Made by a program: the position numbers and the translations under genes | Notes under the pieces: model-generated | Told to the model about the DNA's origin: nothing | Databases searched by the model: none | What the model saw: only the letters and a program-made list of their open reading frames with translations | Origin: Variovorax paradoxus | Lineage (GTDB): Bacteria > Pseudomonadota > Gammaproteobacteria > Burkholderiales > Burkholderiaceae_C | Direction of reading: 5' to 3' | Assembly: GCF_018614875.1 (NCBI RefSeq) | Contig: NZ_JAGGNW010000009.1 | Location: 462,071-526,070, forward strand | DNA length: 64,000 nucleotides | Part shown: piece after piece, positions 35,316 through 43,754 of the stretch | How the letters are laid out: every line of letters starts with the position of its first letter | How positions within the stretch are numbered: the first letter of the stretch is position 1

Positions 35316-36686
35316 ATGACGACATCCTCCTCGCGCGCCGATTCCGGCTTCGCCTACAGCCGCTCCTTCTTCGAAAACCTGGTCGACACGGCCCTGGCCC
35401 ATGCCAAAAAGCTCGGCGCCACCGATGCCGGCGCCGAGGCCTCCGAGGGCTGCGGCCTCAGCGTCTCGGTGCGCAAGGGCGAGCTCGAGAACGTGGAGCG
35501 CAACCGCGACAAGTCGCTGGGCATCACGGTCTACGTGGGCCACCGCCGCGGCAACGCCAGCACCTCCGACTTCTCCGAAGGGGCCATCGAGCAGACGGTG
35601 CAGGCCGCCTACGACATCGCCCGCTTCACCGCCGAAGACCCGGTCAGCGGCCTTCCCGACGAGGAAGACATCGCCAAGGAGCACCCCGAGCTCGACCTGT
35701 TCCACCCCTGGGACGTGACCAGCGAAGAGGCCGCCAGGCTGGCGCTGGAGTGCGAAGCGGCGGCACTCTCCACCGACAAGCGCATCACCAACAGCGAGGG
35801 CGCGGGCGTCTCGGCCCAGCAGAGCCACTTCTTCAGCGCCCACACGCACGGTTTCCGAGGCGGCTACGCGAGCTCGCGGCATTCGATCTCGGTCGCGCCC
35901 ATCGCCGGCAAGGGCGACAACATGCAGCGCGACTCCTGGTACAGCTCCATGCGCTCGGCCGGCGAACTGGCCAGCCCGCAGGCCGTGGGCCGCTATGCCG
36001 CCGAACGGGCGCTGAGCCGGCTCAAGTCGCGCAAGATCAAGACCACCGAATGCCCGGTGCTGTTCGAGTCGCCGCTGGCCGTGGGCCTCCTGGGCGGGCT
36101 GGTGCAGGCCGTGAGCGGCGGGGCGCTGTACCGCAAGAGCAGCTTCCTGCTCGATTCGCTCGGCAAGCCGGTGCTGCCCAGGCACGTCGACGTGGCCGAA
36201 GACCCGCACGTCATGCGCGGCAAGGGCAGCTCGCCCTTCGACGACGAAGGCGTGGTGACCCGTGCGCGCAAGGTGGTGGACGCGGGGCGGCTCGAAGGCT
36301 ACTTTCTCTCCACCTATTCCGCGCGCAAGCTTGGCATGAAGACCACCGGCAATGCCGGCGGCTCGCACAACCTGACGCTGAGTTCGCGCCTCACCCAGGC
36401 CGGCGATGACCTCGACGCCATGCTCGCCAAGCTCGGCACGGGCCTGTTCGTGATCGAGCTGATGGGGCAGGGCGTGAACTACGTGACCGGCGACTACTCG
36501 CGCGGCGCGAGCGGCTTCTGGGTCGAGAAGGGCCGCATCGCCTTCCCGGTGCATGAGATCACCATTGCCGGCAACCTCAAGGACATGCTGATGGGCATCG
36601 AGGCCATCGGCGCCGATGCCTACACCTTCGGCGCCAAGACCACGGGCTCGGTGCTGGTCAACCGCATGAAGGTGGCCGGCAGCTGA
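35316..36686 (+). CDS. pmbA: Metallopeptidase subunit PmbA/TldE
   Basis: The 456-residue protein matches the TldD/PmbA family: EASEGCGLSVSVRKGELENVE in the first domain, and a C-terminal domain with GLFVIELMGQGVNYVTGDYSRGASG and FPVHEITIAGNLKDML. PmbA is the non-catalytic half of the TldD/TldE peptidase, which matures modified peptides and degrades CcdA. The HExxxH zinc motif is absent, as expected for this subunit. The partner tldD is not in the window. The ATG is chosen 108 bases from the divergent darP start. Confidence 0.93.
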   Translation: MTTSSSRADSGFAYSRSFFENLVDTALAHAKKLGATDAGAEASEGCGLSVSVRKGELENVERNRDKSLGITVYVGHRRGNASTSDFSEGAIEQTVQAAYDIARFTAEDPVSGLPDEEDIAKEHPELDLFHPWDVTSEEAARLALECEAAALSTDKRITNSEGAGVSAQQSHFFSAHTHGFRGGYASSRHSISVAPIAGKGDNMQRDSWYSSMRSAGELASPQAVGRYAAERALSRLKSRKIKTTECPVLFESPLAVGLLGGLVQAVSGGALYRKSSFLLDSLGKPVLPRHVDVAEDPHVMRGKGSSPFDDEGVVTRARKVVDAGRLEGYFLSTYSARKLGMKTTGNAGGSHNLTLSSRLTQAGDDLDAMLAKLGTGLFVIELMGQGVNYVTGDYSRGASGFWVEKGRIAFPVHEITIAGNLKDMLMGIEAIGADAYTFGAKTTGSVLVNRMKVAGS

Positions 36687-36707
36687 CCGAGACCGCCGGC
36701 CCGCGCA

Positions 36708-37499
36708 TCAGACGATGCGCACCGACAGGTCCGGCAAGCCGTCGATGTGGATCTCGACCAGGTCGCCGCGCACCACCGGACCCACGTTCTCGGGGGTGCC
36801 CGAGTAGATGATGTCGCCGGGCATCAGCTCGAAAGCCTGCGACAGCCGGCTGATCTGCTCCGCCACCGACCAGATCATGTGCTTGAGCGTGGCGTTCTGT
36901 TTGGTCTGGCCGTTCACCTTGAGCCAGATCGCGCCGTCGGTGTAGTGGCCGACCTTGGCCACCGGATGGATCGGCCCGATCGGCGCCGAACGGTCGAAGC
37001 TCTTGCCGATCTCCCAGGGCTTCTTCTGGTCGCCCATCTCGCGCTGCAGGTCGCGCCGGGTCATGTCCAGGCCGAGCGAGTAGCCGTAGACCAGGCCCAG
37101 CGCATCCGCGGGCGCGATGTTGCGGCCGCCCTTGGCGAGTGCGACCACCAGTTCCACTTCGTAGTGGTAGTTCTTCGTGAGTGAGGGGTACGGATGGTCG
37201 GCCACGGTGCCGGGCAGCACGACCTGGATCGCGTCCGCCGGTTTCTGGAAGAAGAAGGGCGGTTCGCGGCTGGGGTCGGAACCCATCTCGCGCGCATGGG
37301 CCGCATAGTTGCGGCCGATGCAGTAGATGCGACGCACCGGAAACGCCTGCTCGCTGCCGGCGATCGGCACCGTGGTCTGCGCCACGGTGAAGGGCGTTTG
37401 CGGCGCGCGCGATGCGCCGGCTGGCAGCGCGCAGCCGGCCATTGCGCCCGCGGCCATGGCGGCGGAGCCGGCCAGCAGGCCGCGTCGTGAGTTGGACAT
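36708..37499 (-). CDS. Exported fumarylacetoacetate hydrolase-family enzyme
   Basis: The 263-residue protein has the FAH fold of C-C bond hydrolases and isomerases: RRIYCIGRNYAAHAREMG, the metal-binding EVELVVAL, and a terminal GDIIYSGTPENVGPV. An AGGAGA site lies eight bases before the ATG. The first 30 residues form a Tat-like signal (NSRRGLLAGSAAMAAGAMAG) that ends in a possible lipobox, AGC at 21-23. Most FAH-family enzymes are cytosolic, so a signal peptide is unusual. The divergent AraC gene is its probable regulator. Confidence 0.88.
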   Translation of the reverse strand: MSNSRRGLLAGSAAMAAGAMAGCALPAGASRAPQTPFTVAQTTVPIAGSEQAFPVRRIYCIGRNYAAHAREMGSDPSREPPFFFQKPADAIQVVLPGTVADHPYPSLTKNYHYEVELVVALAKGGRNIAPADALGLVYGYSLGLDMTRRDLQREMGDQKKPWEIGKSFDRSAPIGPIHPVAKVGHYTDGAIWLKVNGQTKQNATLKHMIWSVAEQISRLSQAFELMPGDIIYSGTPENVGPVVRGDLVEIHIDGLPDLSVRIV

Positions 37500-37535
37500 G
37501 ATCTTTGTCTCCTGGATCTTTTGAAAAGCAATGAA

Positions 37536-37583
37536 GGCTGGCCGCGGCCAGCCGGCCCATTCTGGAGCGCGCCGCAGCGGCGC
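37536..37583. repeat. Two GC-rich palindromes between FAH and AraC genes
   Basis: A perfect 18-bp palindrome (GGCTGGCCG/CGGCCAGCC, 37536-37553) and a second inverted repeat (GCGCCGC-A-GCGGCGC, 37569-37583) lie in the divergent intergenic gap. They could form cruciforms or hairpins in the leader of either gene. Confidence 0.6.
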
Positions 37584-37603
37584 TTGCGTACGCATCTACG
37601 CAA
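37584..37603. promoter_or_regulatory. Inverted repeat, candidate regulator site
   Basis: TTGCGTA-N6-TACGCAA is a perfect 7-bp inverted repeat located 66 bases before the AraC ATG and 85 bases before the FAH start. Its symmetry suits a dimeric regulator. AraC proteins often use direct repeats, so another protein is possible. Confidence 0.45.
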
Positions 37604-37669
37604 AAACAGGACGCAGGCCACACGACGCCGCCTGCGGGCGCGGCCCTGGCGGGGGCTTACCATCGCGCC

Positions 37670-38635
37670 ATGCCGGCCCTTCCATCCAGCAGCCTTCGCC
37701 TCTACGGCATGCAGGAGCGTGCGAACCACCTCGACTTCGACATCCGCTTCGAAGGCGCGCGGGACGTGCTGGCGCGGCCGCACCGGCATGAGTATTTCCA
37801 GATCCAGGTCAGCATCCACGGCGGCTCGCAACAGGTGGTTGGCGGTGCGGTGCGTCCGTTCACCGCGGGGCACCTGAGCTTCGTGCTGCCTTACCGTGTT
37901 CACGTGGTGCCGCATCCGCCCGGCGCGCGCTATGCCATCGTCAACTTCGACCAGGGCTTTCTCTGGCCCGAGCTGGCGGTCGAAGCGCTCGACCTGGAGG
38001 AGGTGCCGGCCGCGCGCCAGCCCGAGCTTGCGCCCTTCCTGTTCCAGGAGTACGTGGACTTCCATTTTGGCGACGCCGACTTCGCGCGCATCCTCGGATG
38101 GCTCGATGAACTCGCCGCGCTGAACCGCGAGCGGCGCTTCGGCGCCGTGGGTGCGATCCGCGGCATTTTGCTGCAGATGATGGCGCTGGCCTGCGACCGG
38201 CACGAGGCGCAGTTGCTCGCGCAGGCGGCGCTGCAGGGCGGCCGCAGCGCAGGCCACGATGCGCTGCAACGCGTGATGCGTTACGTGCGCGAGCATCTGG
38301 GCGAGGAGATGTCGCTCAACGAGGCCGCGGCGGCGGCCATGCTGTCGCCCAACTACCTCGCGCACCTGCTCAAGAAGCAGACCCACCGCACCTTCACCGA
38401 GCTGGTGACCGAACGCCGCCTCGAACGCGCGAAGGAGCTCCTGGTCACGTCGAACGCCCGCATCGGCGATATCGCGCGGCAGTGCGGCTTCGGCGACGCC
38501 GTTTACTTCAGCCGCCGCTTCAGGCTGCAGAACGGCGTCACGCCGCGGCAGTTCCGCAGCCAGGCCGATGCCGGACTGGCCAAGGCGGTGGCGCCAACGC
38601 CCACGCAGGGCCGGCCTCCCTTCACCGTGGCGTAA
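37670..38635 (+). CDS. AraC-family transcriptional regulator
   Basis: The 321-residue protein has an N-terminal cupin-like sensor domain (HRHEYFQIQVSIHGGSQQVV, AGHLSFVLPYRVHVV). The C-terminal double helix-turn-helix follows (EEMSLNEAAAAAMLSPNYLA and IGDIARQCGFGDAVYFSRRF). It is divergent from the exported FAH-family gene and probably controls it. The ligand is unknown. The next gene, a LuxR/ATPase regulator, is 79 bases downstream on the same strand. Confidence 0.93.
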   Translation: MPALPSSSLRLYGMQERANHLDFDIRFEGARDVLARPHRHEYFQIQVSIHGGSQQVVGGAVRPFTAGHLSFVLPYRVHVVPHPPGARYAIVNFDQGFLWPELAVEALDLEEVPAARQPELAPFLFQEYVDFHFGDADFARILGWLDELAALNRERRFGAVGAIRGILLQMMALACDRHEAQLLAQAALQGGRSAGHDALQRVMRYVREHLGEEMSLNEAAAAAMLSPNYLAHLLKKQTHRTFTELVTERRLERAKELLVTSNARIGDIARQCGFGDAVYFSRRFRLQNGVTPRQFRSQADAGLAKAVAPTPTQGRPPFTVA

Positions 38636-38714
38636 GTCCTAAGTCCTATCGGCATCCGCCGCGCGCAGACTGGCCCCTGCCGGCTCCCGTGGCCGGCAAA
38701 GCACAAGGAGCGGC

Positions 38715-41700
38715 ATGGCCACGCTGGATCGGATCGGTTGTCATCGCTGCGGGCGTGTTCGCCTGCACGCCGATGCGCCGTGTCCGGGCTGCGGTGCGGC
38801 GCTGAACGCGCGAGCGGCGGTGGCGGGCGCGAGCGAGCCCTTCGTCGGCCGCCGCGGCGAGCTGCAGCTGGCGCACGATGCGCTGGGCGGGGCGCTGGCC
38901 GGGCGTGGCCGCGTCGTCATGCTCAGCGGCGAAGCCGGTATCGGCAAGACGCGGCTGGCCCAGGAGGTGGCGACGCTGGCCCTGCGGCGCGGCATGCTGA
39001 CTCTGTGGGGCCGCTGCCTCGAGGAACCCGGCGCGCCGCCTTTCCTGCCGTGGACGCGCGCGATGCAGGCCTGCCTGCGGGCCTGCCGGGACGAGCGCCT
39101 GCCTGCGCTGCTCGGGCGCGAGGCCGCCGCGGCGGTCGAGATCGCGCCCGAACTCGCCGAGCGGCTGCCGCCCGGCACCGCGGTGCCGGCGATCGGCGAG
39201 GGCGACCAGGCACGCTTCCGGCTGTTCGCCGCGGTCGCGCATTTCTGGCGCCAGGTGGCAACACTGCGCCCGCTGCTGCTGATTCTCGACAACCTGCACT
39301 GGGCCGATGCATCGTCGCTGCGGCTGCTGGCCTTCGTGGCCCAGGACGTCGGCGAGTCCCGCATGCTGCTGCTCGGCTCCTACCGCGAGGCCGGCCTGTC
39401 GCGCCAGCATCCGCTCGCCGCCACCCTGGCCGAGCTGCTGAACACGCGACAGTTCTGCCGCCTGCCGCTGCAGGGCTTGAGCCTCGACGAGACCGAGCGG
39501 ATGGTCGCCGCGGCCAGCGCCGTGACGCCGCCGCCTGCCGTCATTGCGACCATGCACCGCCGCACCGAGGGCAATCCGCTGTACCTGGTCGAGACGCTGC
39601 GTTTCCTGCACCAGGGGTCTTGCGGCGACGATCCGCACGCTGCCGCGGCGCGGGTCGAGACGGTGCCGAGCGGCATCCGCGCGGTGATCGGCCAGCGGCT
39701 CAACCAGCTCTCCGCGCCGTGCTGCGAACTGCTTGCGATCGCCGCGTGCATCGGCCGCGACTTCGACCTGCCGCTTCTGGTCGAGCTGGCCGGCGCTGGC
39801 AGCGAGGCCGCGCTGCTGGGCCGGCTCGACGAGGCGCTGGCGCAGCGCGTCATCGAGGTCGTGCCGCCCGGGCCGCAGTACCAGTTCAGCCACGTGCTGA
39901 TCCGCGAGGTGCTTTACGACGAGCTGCCCGCGGCGAGGCGCGTTGCGCTGCACGGGCGCATCGCCGAATCGCTCGAGGCGCGCCACGCCGGCGGCCTCGA
40001 TGCCGTGCTGGCGCAGCTCGCCTACCATGCGGCCGCGGCCTTGCCCGTGGGCAGCGCGGCGCGCGCACTGGACATCGCGCAGCAAGCCGCGGCGCGCGCC
40101 GTGGCGCTGATGGCGTACGAAGAGGCATTGCGCTGCTACCGGCTTGCGCTGCAGCTGCAGGAGCGCTGGCTGCCGGCCGAACGCGCGCGGCATGGCGCAC
40201 TGCTGCTGGCGCTCGGCGCGGTGCAGACGCACGCCGGCGAGAACGACGCCGGCGCCGCCACCTTTCTGGAAGCGGCCACGCTGGCGCGCGCGCTCGGCGA
40301 CGCGGCCCTGTTCGCGCAGGCGGCGCTCGGCTTCGAGAACAACGGCTGGCGCATCAGCCGCCCGGGCGAGCAGGCGGCGGCACTGCTCGAAGAGGCGCTG
40401 GCGGCCCCGGAGGGCTTCGACGCCGCGCTGCGGGTCGATCTGCTGGCCGCACTATGCCGCGCCTGCATCTTCTGCGGCCGCCAGCCGCAGGCCAACGCGG
40501 CGCAGCGCCAGGCGGTTGCACTGGCGCGCGAGCTGGCGATGCCGCAGCCGCTGTTCAAGGCGCTGGCCGCGATCCTGCCGGCGCGCGCCGACCCCGCCCA
40601 GCTCGACGAGCGCCTGCGCTGCGCGCGCGAGGCCCTCGAAGTGGCCGAGCATGCCGGCCACATGGAATGGGTCGACGCGCTGACCGGCTGGTACTTCGGC
40701 GACCTGGTCGAGAAGGGCGAACTCGACGCGGCGCGCCCGCTGGCGCAGGTTCACGCGCGGGTGGCGGACGCGATCCGCCAGCCCTTCATGCAGGCCATGG
40801 GGCTGGCCAGCCTCACCCTGCTCGCCGCCTACGATGGCCGCTTCGCGGATGCCGAGCGGCTGGCCGGCGAAACCTTCACGATCGGGCAGCGCTTCCTGCC
40901 CGGCAACGCCCAGGGCGCCTACAGCCTGCAGATCTTCGTGCTGCGGCGGCACCAGGGCCGCCTCGGCGAGGTGCTGCCGGTGCTGCGCGGCCTGGTCGGC
41001 AGCGTGCCGCGCGACAGCCTCTGGCAGCCCGGGCTCGCGCTGATCTGCGCCGAACTCGATCTGCACGAGCCGGCCCGAGAAGCCTACGAGGCGCTCGCGG
41101 GCGATGGCTTCGCGGGCATTGCGCGCGACGGCATGTGGCTGACCAACATCGTCTTCACCGCCGAGGTCTGCGCCCGCCTCGGCGACAGGCCGCGCGCGGC
41201 GCTGCTGTACCGGCTGCTCGCGCCCTATGCCGGCCGCAACGTGGTGACCGGCACCAATATCGCATGCTTCGGCGCCGTGGACCGCTACCGGGGCATGCTG
41301 GCCGCGCTGGCGGGCGACGATGCGAACGCCGGGGCGCATCTGGAGGCCGCGGTGGCCCTGGACGCGCGCTGCGGCGGCCGCCCCTGGCTGGCGCACAGCC
41401 GCTTCGAATGGGCGCGCTGGCTGGCCGGGCGCGGCGGCGATGCCGCTGCCGCGAGGACGCAGCTCGACGCTGCGCTGGCGCTCGGCCGCGAACTGGGCAT
41501 GGCCAGCCTGGCGCGGCGCTGCGAGGCGCTGCAGTGCGAACTCGAAGGCGGCAGCGCGGCACCGCCTGCGGCCCCCGAGGGCCTGAGCCGGCGCGAGCTC
41601 GCCGTGCTGCGGCTGCTCTGCGCCGGCCACAGCAACCAGGCGATCGCCGAGCGCCTGTTCATCAGCCCGCACACGGTGGCGCACCACGTGCGCCACATCC

Positions 41701-41789
41701 TCTCGAAGACCGATTGCCGCAGCCGCACCGAAGCCGCGGCCTGGGCGCACCGCCATCGCGTCGCGTCCGAAAGCCGGGAGCCACTCTGA
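38715..41789 (+). CDS. Large ATP-binding LuxR-family regulator (LAL type) with N-terminal zinc ribbon
   Basis: The 1024-residue protein begins with a zinc-ribbon-like CxxC (9-12) and CxxC (23-26). An AAA/STAND ATPase follows, with Walker A GEAGIGKT at 72-79 and Walker B ending in Asp192 (ILDNLHWAD). The middle, about residues 400-940, is helical and TPR-like. A LuxR helix-turn-helix ends the protein, about residues 956-1010 (LSRRELAVLRLLCAGHSNQA). Such MalT-like regulators switch on with ligand and ATP. An AAGGAG site precedes the ATG. The following globin, cupin and DUF4242 genes are likely targets. Confidence 0.92.
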   Translation: MATLDRIGCHRCGRVRLHADAPCPGCGAALNARAAVAGASEPFVGRRGELQLAHDALGGALAGRGRVVMLSGEAGIGKTRLAQEVATLALRRGMLTLWGRCLEEPGAPPFLPWTRAMQACLRACRDERLPALLGREAAAAVEIAPELAERLPPGTAVPAIGEGDQARFRLFAAVAHFWRQVATLRPLLLILDNLHWADASSLRLLAFVAQDVGESRMLLLGSYREAGLSRQHPLAATLAELLNTRQFCRLPLQGLSLDETERMVAAASAVTPPPAVIATMHRRTEGNPLYLVETLRFLHQGSCGDDPHAAAARVETVPSGIRAVIGQRLNQLSAPCCELLAIAACIGRDFDLPLLVELAGAGSEAALLGRLDEALAQRVIEVVPPGPQYQFSHVLIREVLYDELPAARRVALHGRIAESLEARHAGGLDAVLAQLAYHAAAALPVGSAARALDIAQQAAARAVALMAYEEALRCYRLALQLQERWLPAERARHGALLLALGAVQTHAGENDAGAATFLEAATLARALGDAALFAQAALGFENNGWRISRPGEQAAALLEEALAAPEGFDAALRVDLLAALCRACIFCGRQPQANAAQRQAVALARELAMPQPLFKALAAILPARADPAQLDERLRCAREALEVAEHAGHMEWVDALTGWYFGDLVEKGELDAARPLAQVHARVADAIRQPFMQAMGLASLTLLAAYDGRFADAERLAGETFTIGQRFLPGNAQGAYSLQIFVLRRHQGRLGEVLPVLRGLVGSVPRDSLWQPGLALICAELDLHEPAREAYEALAGDGFAGIARDGMWLTNIVFTAEVCARLGDRPRAALLYRLLAPYAGRNVVTGTNIACFGAVDRYRGMLAALAGDDANAGAHLEAAVALDARCGGRPWLAHSRFEWARWLAGRGGDAAAARTQLDAALALGRELGMASLARRCEALQCELEGGSAAPPAAPEGLSRRELAVLRLLCAGHSNQAIAERLFISPHTVAHHVRHILSKTDCRSRTEAAAWAHRHRVASESREPL

Positions 41790-41906
41790 GCGACGGGGCG
41801 GCGCGGCCCGAAATGGTCAATTCGGGCGATGCGCGAAGGCGCGCCGAAGCCTAACTTCGGTCTCGGGCTCGGCGCCGCCGGGCCTCAACCCCAAGGAGTG
41901 CTCCAC

Positions 41907-42266
41907 ATGCCCGCAACCCTGTACGAACGACTCGGCGGTGAGGAGCGCATCCAGCGGCTCGTCACCGACGTGGTCGACAACCACTACGCCAACCCGCTCA
42001 TCCGCTCCCGCTTCGCCAACAGCAACCGCGCCGAGGTCGAGCGCCACGTCGTCGAGTTTCTCTGCGCCGGCAGCGGCGGCCCGCAGTGCTACACCGGCAA
42101 GGACCTGGTGTCGGCCCACAAGGGCATGAACATCAGCGAGCAGGAACTGGTCGCCGCAATGGACGACATCCTCGCGGCCATGACCAAGAACGGCTACGAC
42201 CAGGCCGAGAAGAACGAAGTGGTCGCGATCCTCTATTCGTTGAAGGGCGACGTGGTGCGGCTGTAG
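41907..42266 (+). CDS. Group I truncated haemoglobin
   Basis: The 119-residue globin starts after a clear AAGGAG site (eight-base spacer). Its features are the family opening TLYERLGGEERIQRLV, Phe/Tyr near the haem pocket, and the proximal His71 in SAHKGMNI. Group I truncated globins bind oxygen and often convert NO to nitrate or sense gases. It is 117 bases after the LAL regulator and 71 bases before a cupin gene. Some members of this group have no established function. Confidence 0.9.
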   Translation: MPATLYERLGGEERIQRLVTDVVDNHYANPLIRSRFANSNRAEVERHVVEFLCAGSGGPQCYTGKDLVSAHKGMNISEQELVAAMDDILAAMTKNGYDQAEKNEVVAILYSLKGDVVRL

Positions 42267-42337
42267 ACGCAGCCGCCGATCTCGCCAACGCCCCGGCGGC
42301 GCTTCGCCGGTGACACGGAAAGCAAAGGAACCTGACC

Positions 42338-42808
42338 ATGACACGCCAACCATTCGTTGCCTGGGCGATCGGCGCAGCCCTGCTTGCGGCCATCGCCACC
42401 AGCTGGGCCCAGTCCGGCGACCACCGCATGATCTCGCCCGCCGACCTGAAATGGGCCGACGTTCCGTCGCTGCCGCCCGGCGCCAAGCTCGCGGTGCTCG
42501 AAGGCCCCATGAGCGAGGCCGTGCCCTTCACGGTGCGCATCAAGGTGCCGGCCAACTACCGGATTCCGTCGCATTGGCATCCGGCCGTCGAGCGCGTGAC
42601 CGTGCTCTCGGGCACCTTCCACATGGGCCTGGGCGACAAGCTCGACATGCAGAAATCGATGCCGGTGGTTGCGGGCGGGATGATGATCCTGCAGCCCAAG
42701 ACGCCGCACTTCGCCTGGACCAGCGAGGAAACCGTGGTGCAGCTGCACGGCACCGGCCCCTGGGGCGTCACCTACGTCAACCCGGCGGACGATCCGCGGG
42801 CGAAATGA
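42338..42808 (+). CDS. Exported cupin-domain protein
   Basis: The 156-residue protein has an N-terminal signal (VAWAIGAALLAAIATSWAQ) and a single cupin barrel with the motif SHWHPAVERVTVLSGTFHMG and a second His in KTPHFAWTSEE. Metal-binding cupins act as dioxygenases, isomerases or binding proteins. This one is predicted periplasmic. It lies between the globin gene and a convergent DUF4242 gene, so it may belong to the regulon of the LAL protein. The substrate is unknown. Confidence 0.88.
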   Translation: MTRQPFVAWAIGAALLAAIATSWAQSGDHRMISPADLKWADVPSLPPGAKLAVLEGPMSEAVPFTVRIKVPANYRIPSHWHPAVERVTVLSGTFHMGLGDKLDMQKSMPVVAGGMMILQPKTPHFAWTSEETVVQLHGTGPWGVTYVNPADDPRAK

Positions 42809-42839
42809 GCGAATGAACGAACGCCGCGCGCCGCCTGGT

Positions 42840-43115
42840 TCAGGCCGACATGAGGTCGGCCGGCAGCGGCGGCGGGCGCAGCTCGCCGACCTCGATCACC
42901 ACGTCGGCCGGCAGCCCGTTGCGCCGCGCCGCCTCGCGGATCGGCTCGATGCCGGGCGCTTCGTACAGGCAGTAGGTCTTCTTCTTGTCGGCGCTGAGAA
43001 ACGAATACAGCCAGCGCACGCCGACGTCGTCATTGACGCGGATGATGCCGGCCGCGGCCTCGGGCGAGACCTCGAGTTGATCAGCGAAGTTGCGCTCGAT
43101 CATATAAAGAGGCAT
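42840..43115 (-). CDS. DUF4242-family small protein
   Basis: The 91-residue protein reads as the DUF4242 pattern: PLYMIERNF, a central helix EAAAGI, VRWLYSFLSADKKKTYCLYEA and APGIEPIREAARRNGLPAD. The fold is ferredoxin-like, and one streptomycete relative binds nickel. It is convergent with the exported cupin gene and divergent from the deoxyribosyltransferase gene. DUF4242 genes commonly occur beside LuxR or cyclase-type regulators, which is also the case here. The function is unknown. Confidence 0.85.
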   Translation of the reverse strand: MPLYMIERNFADQLEVSPEAAAGIIRVNDDVGVRWLYSFLSADKKKTYCLYEAPGIEPIREAARRNGLPADVVIEVGELRPPPLPADLMSA

Positions 43116-43186
43116 GGCAGCTCCTTTCGTCGCGATGGAGGGTCATCGTAGTACAGCAGGCGGCAAAAATCTAAGATGTGTCCTTC

Positions 43187-43729
43187 ATGGACACATATCC
43201 CGAGAACCCGCCGCGCCCGCGAATCTACCTTGCCGGCCCGGACGTCTTTCGCCCCGACGCCAGAGACCACTTCGTGCGGCTCGCGGCGGCTTGCGACGCA
43301 CTGGGGCTTGCGGCCCTGCTGCCGGCCGACGGCAACGAGGAGCCGGGTGGGCAAGCGCCGGAAGTGCAGATCTACCAGGCCAACATGCAGCGCCTTCGCG
43401 GCGCCGATGGCGTCGTGGCCAACCTCGCATGCTTCCGGGGCCTGGAGCCCGATTCCGGCACGGTGTTCGAGGTTGGCGCCGCGGTGGCGCTGCAGATTCC
43501 CGTCGTGGCCTATGGCGTGCCCGCGGGCAGCTATGCGGATCGCGCCCGGTCGGCGCTGCAGTGCGCGCCCGATGCGGCCGGGGTGCTGCGCGAGAACGGC
43601 AGCGGCATCGCGGTGGAAGACTTCGGGCAGCCGCTGAACCTCATGCTGGCCTGTTCGATCCACATCGAGCCGACGCCGGAAGCTGCGCTGGGAAAGATGG
43701 CGGAACTGCTCGCCCGTCATCGGCGCTGA
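43187..43729 (+). CDS. Nucleoside 2-deoxyribosyltransferase
   Basis: The 180-residue enzyme has the family pattern: RIYLAGPDVF at the N-terminus, ADGVVANLACFRGLEPDSGT with a downstream catalytic Glu in VFEVGAA, and a terminal helix. It transfers or hydrolyses the deoxyribosyl group of nucleosides in salvage. I start at the ATG; a GTG three codons earlier is in frame. No strong ribosome site is seen. Neighbours do not point to a specific pathway. Confidence 0.88.
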   Translation: MDTYPENPPRPRIYLAGPDVFRPDARDHFVRLAAACDALGLAALLPADGNEEPGGQAPEVQIYQANMQRLRGADGVVANLACFRGLEPDSGTVFEVGAAVALQIPVVAYGVPAGSYADRARSALQCAPDAAGVLRENGSGIAVEDFGQPLNLMLACSIHIEPTPEAALGKMAELLARHRR

Positions 43730-43754
43730 GCCGCCGCGGGGGAGGGCGCTCCGG

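Noticed and set aside
38633..38648. Direct repeat TAAGTCC-TAAGTCC at the end of the AraC gene
   Set aside because: Two copies only, one overlapping the stop codon. It is too short to support a regulatory or mobile-element claim.
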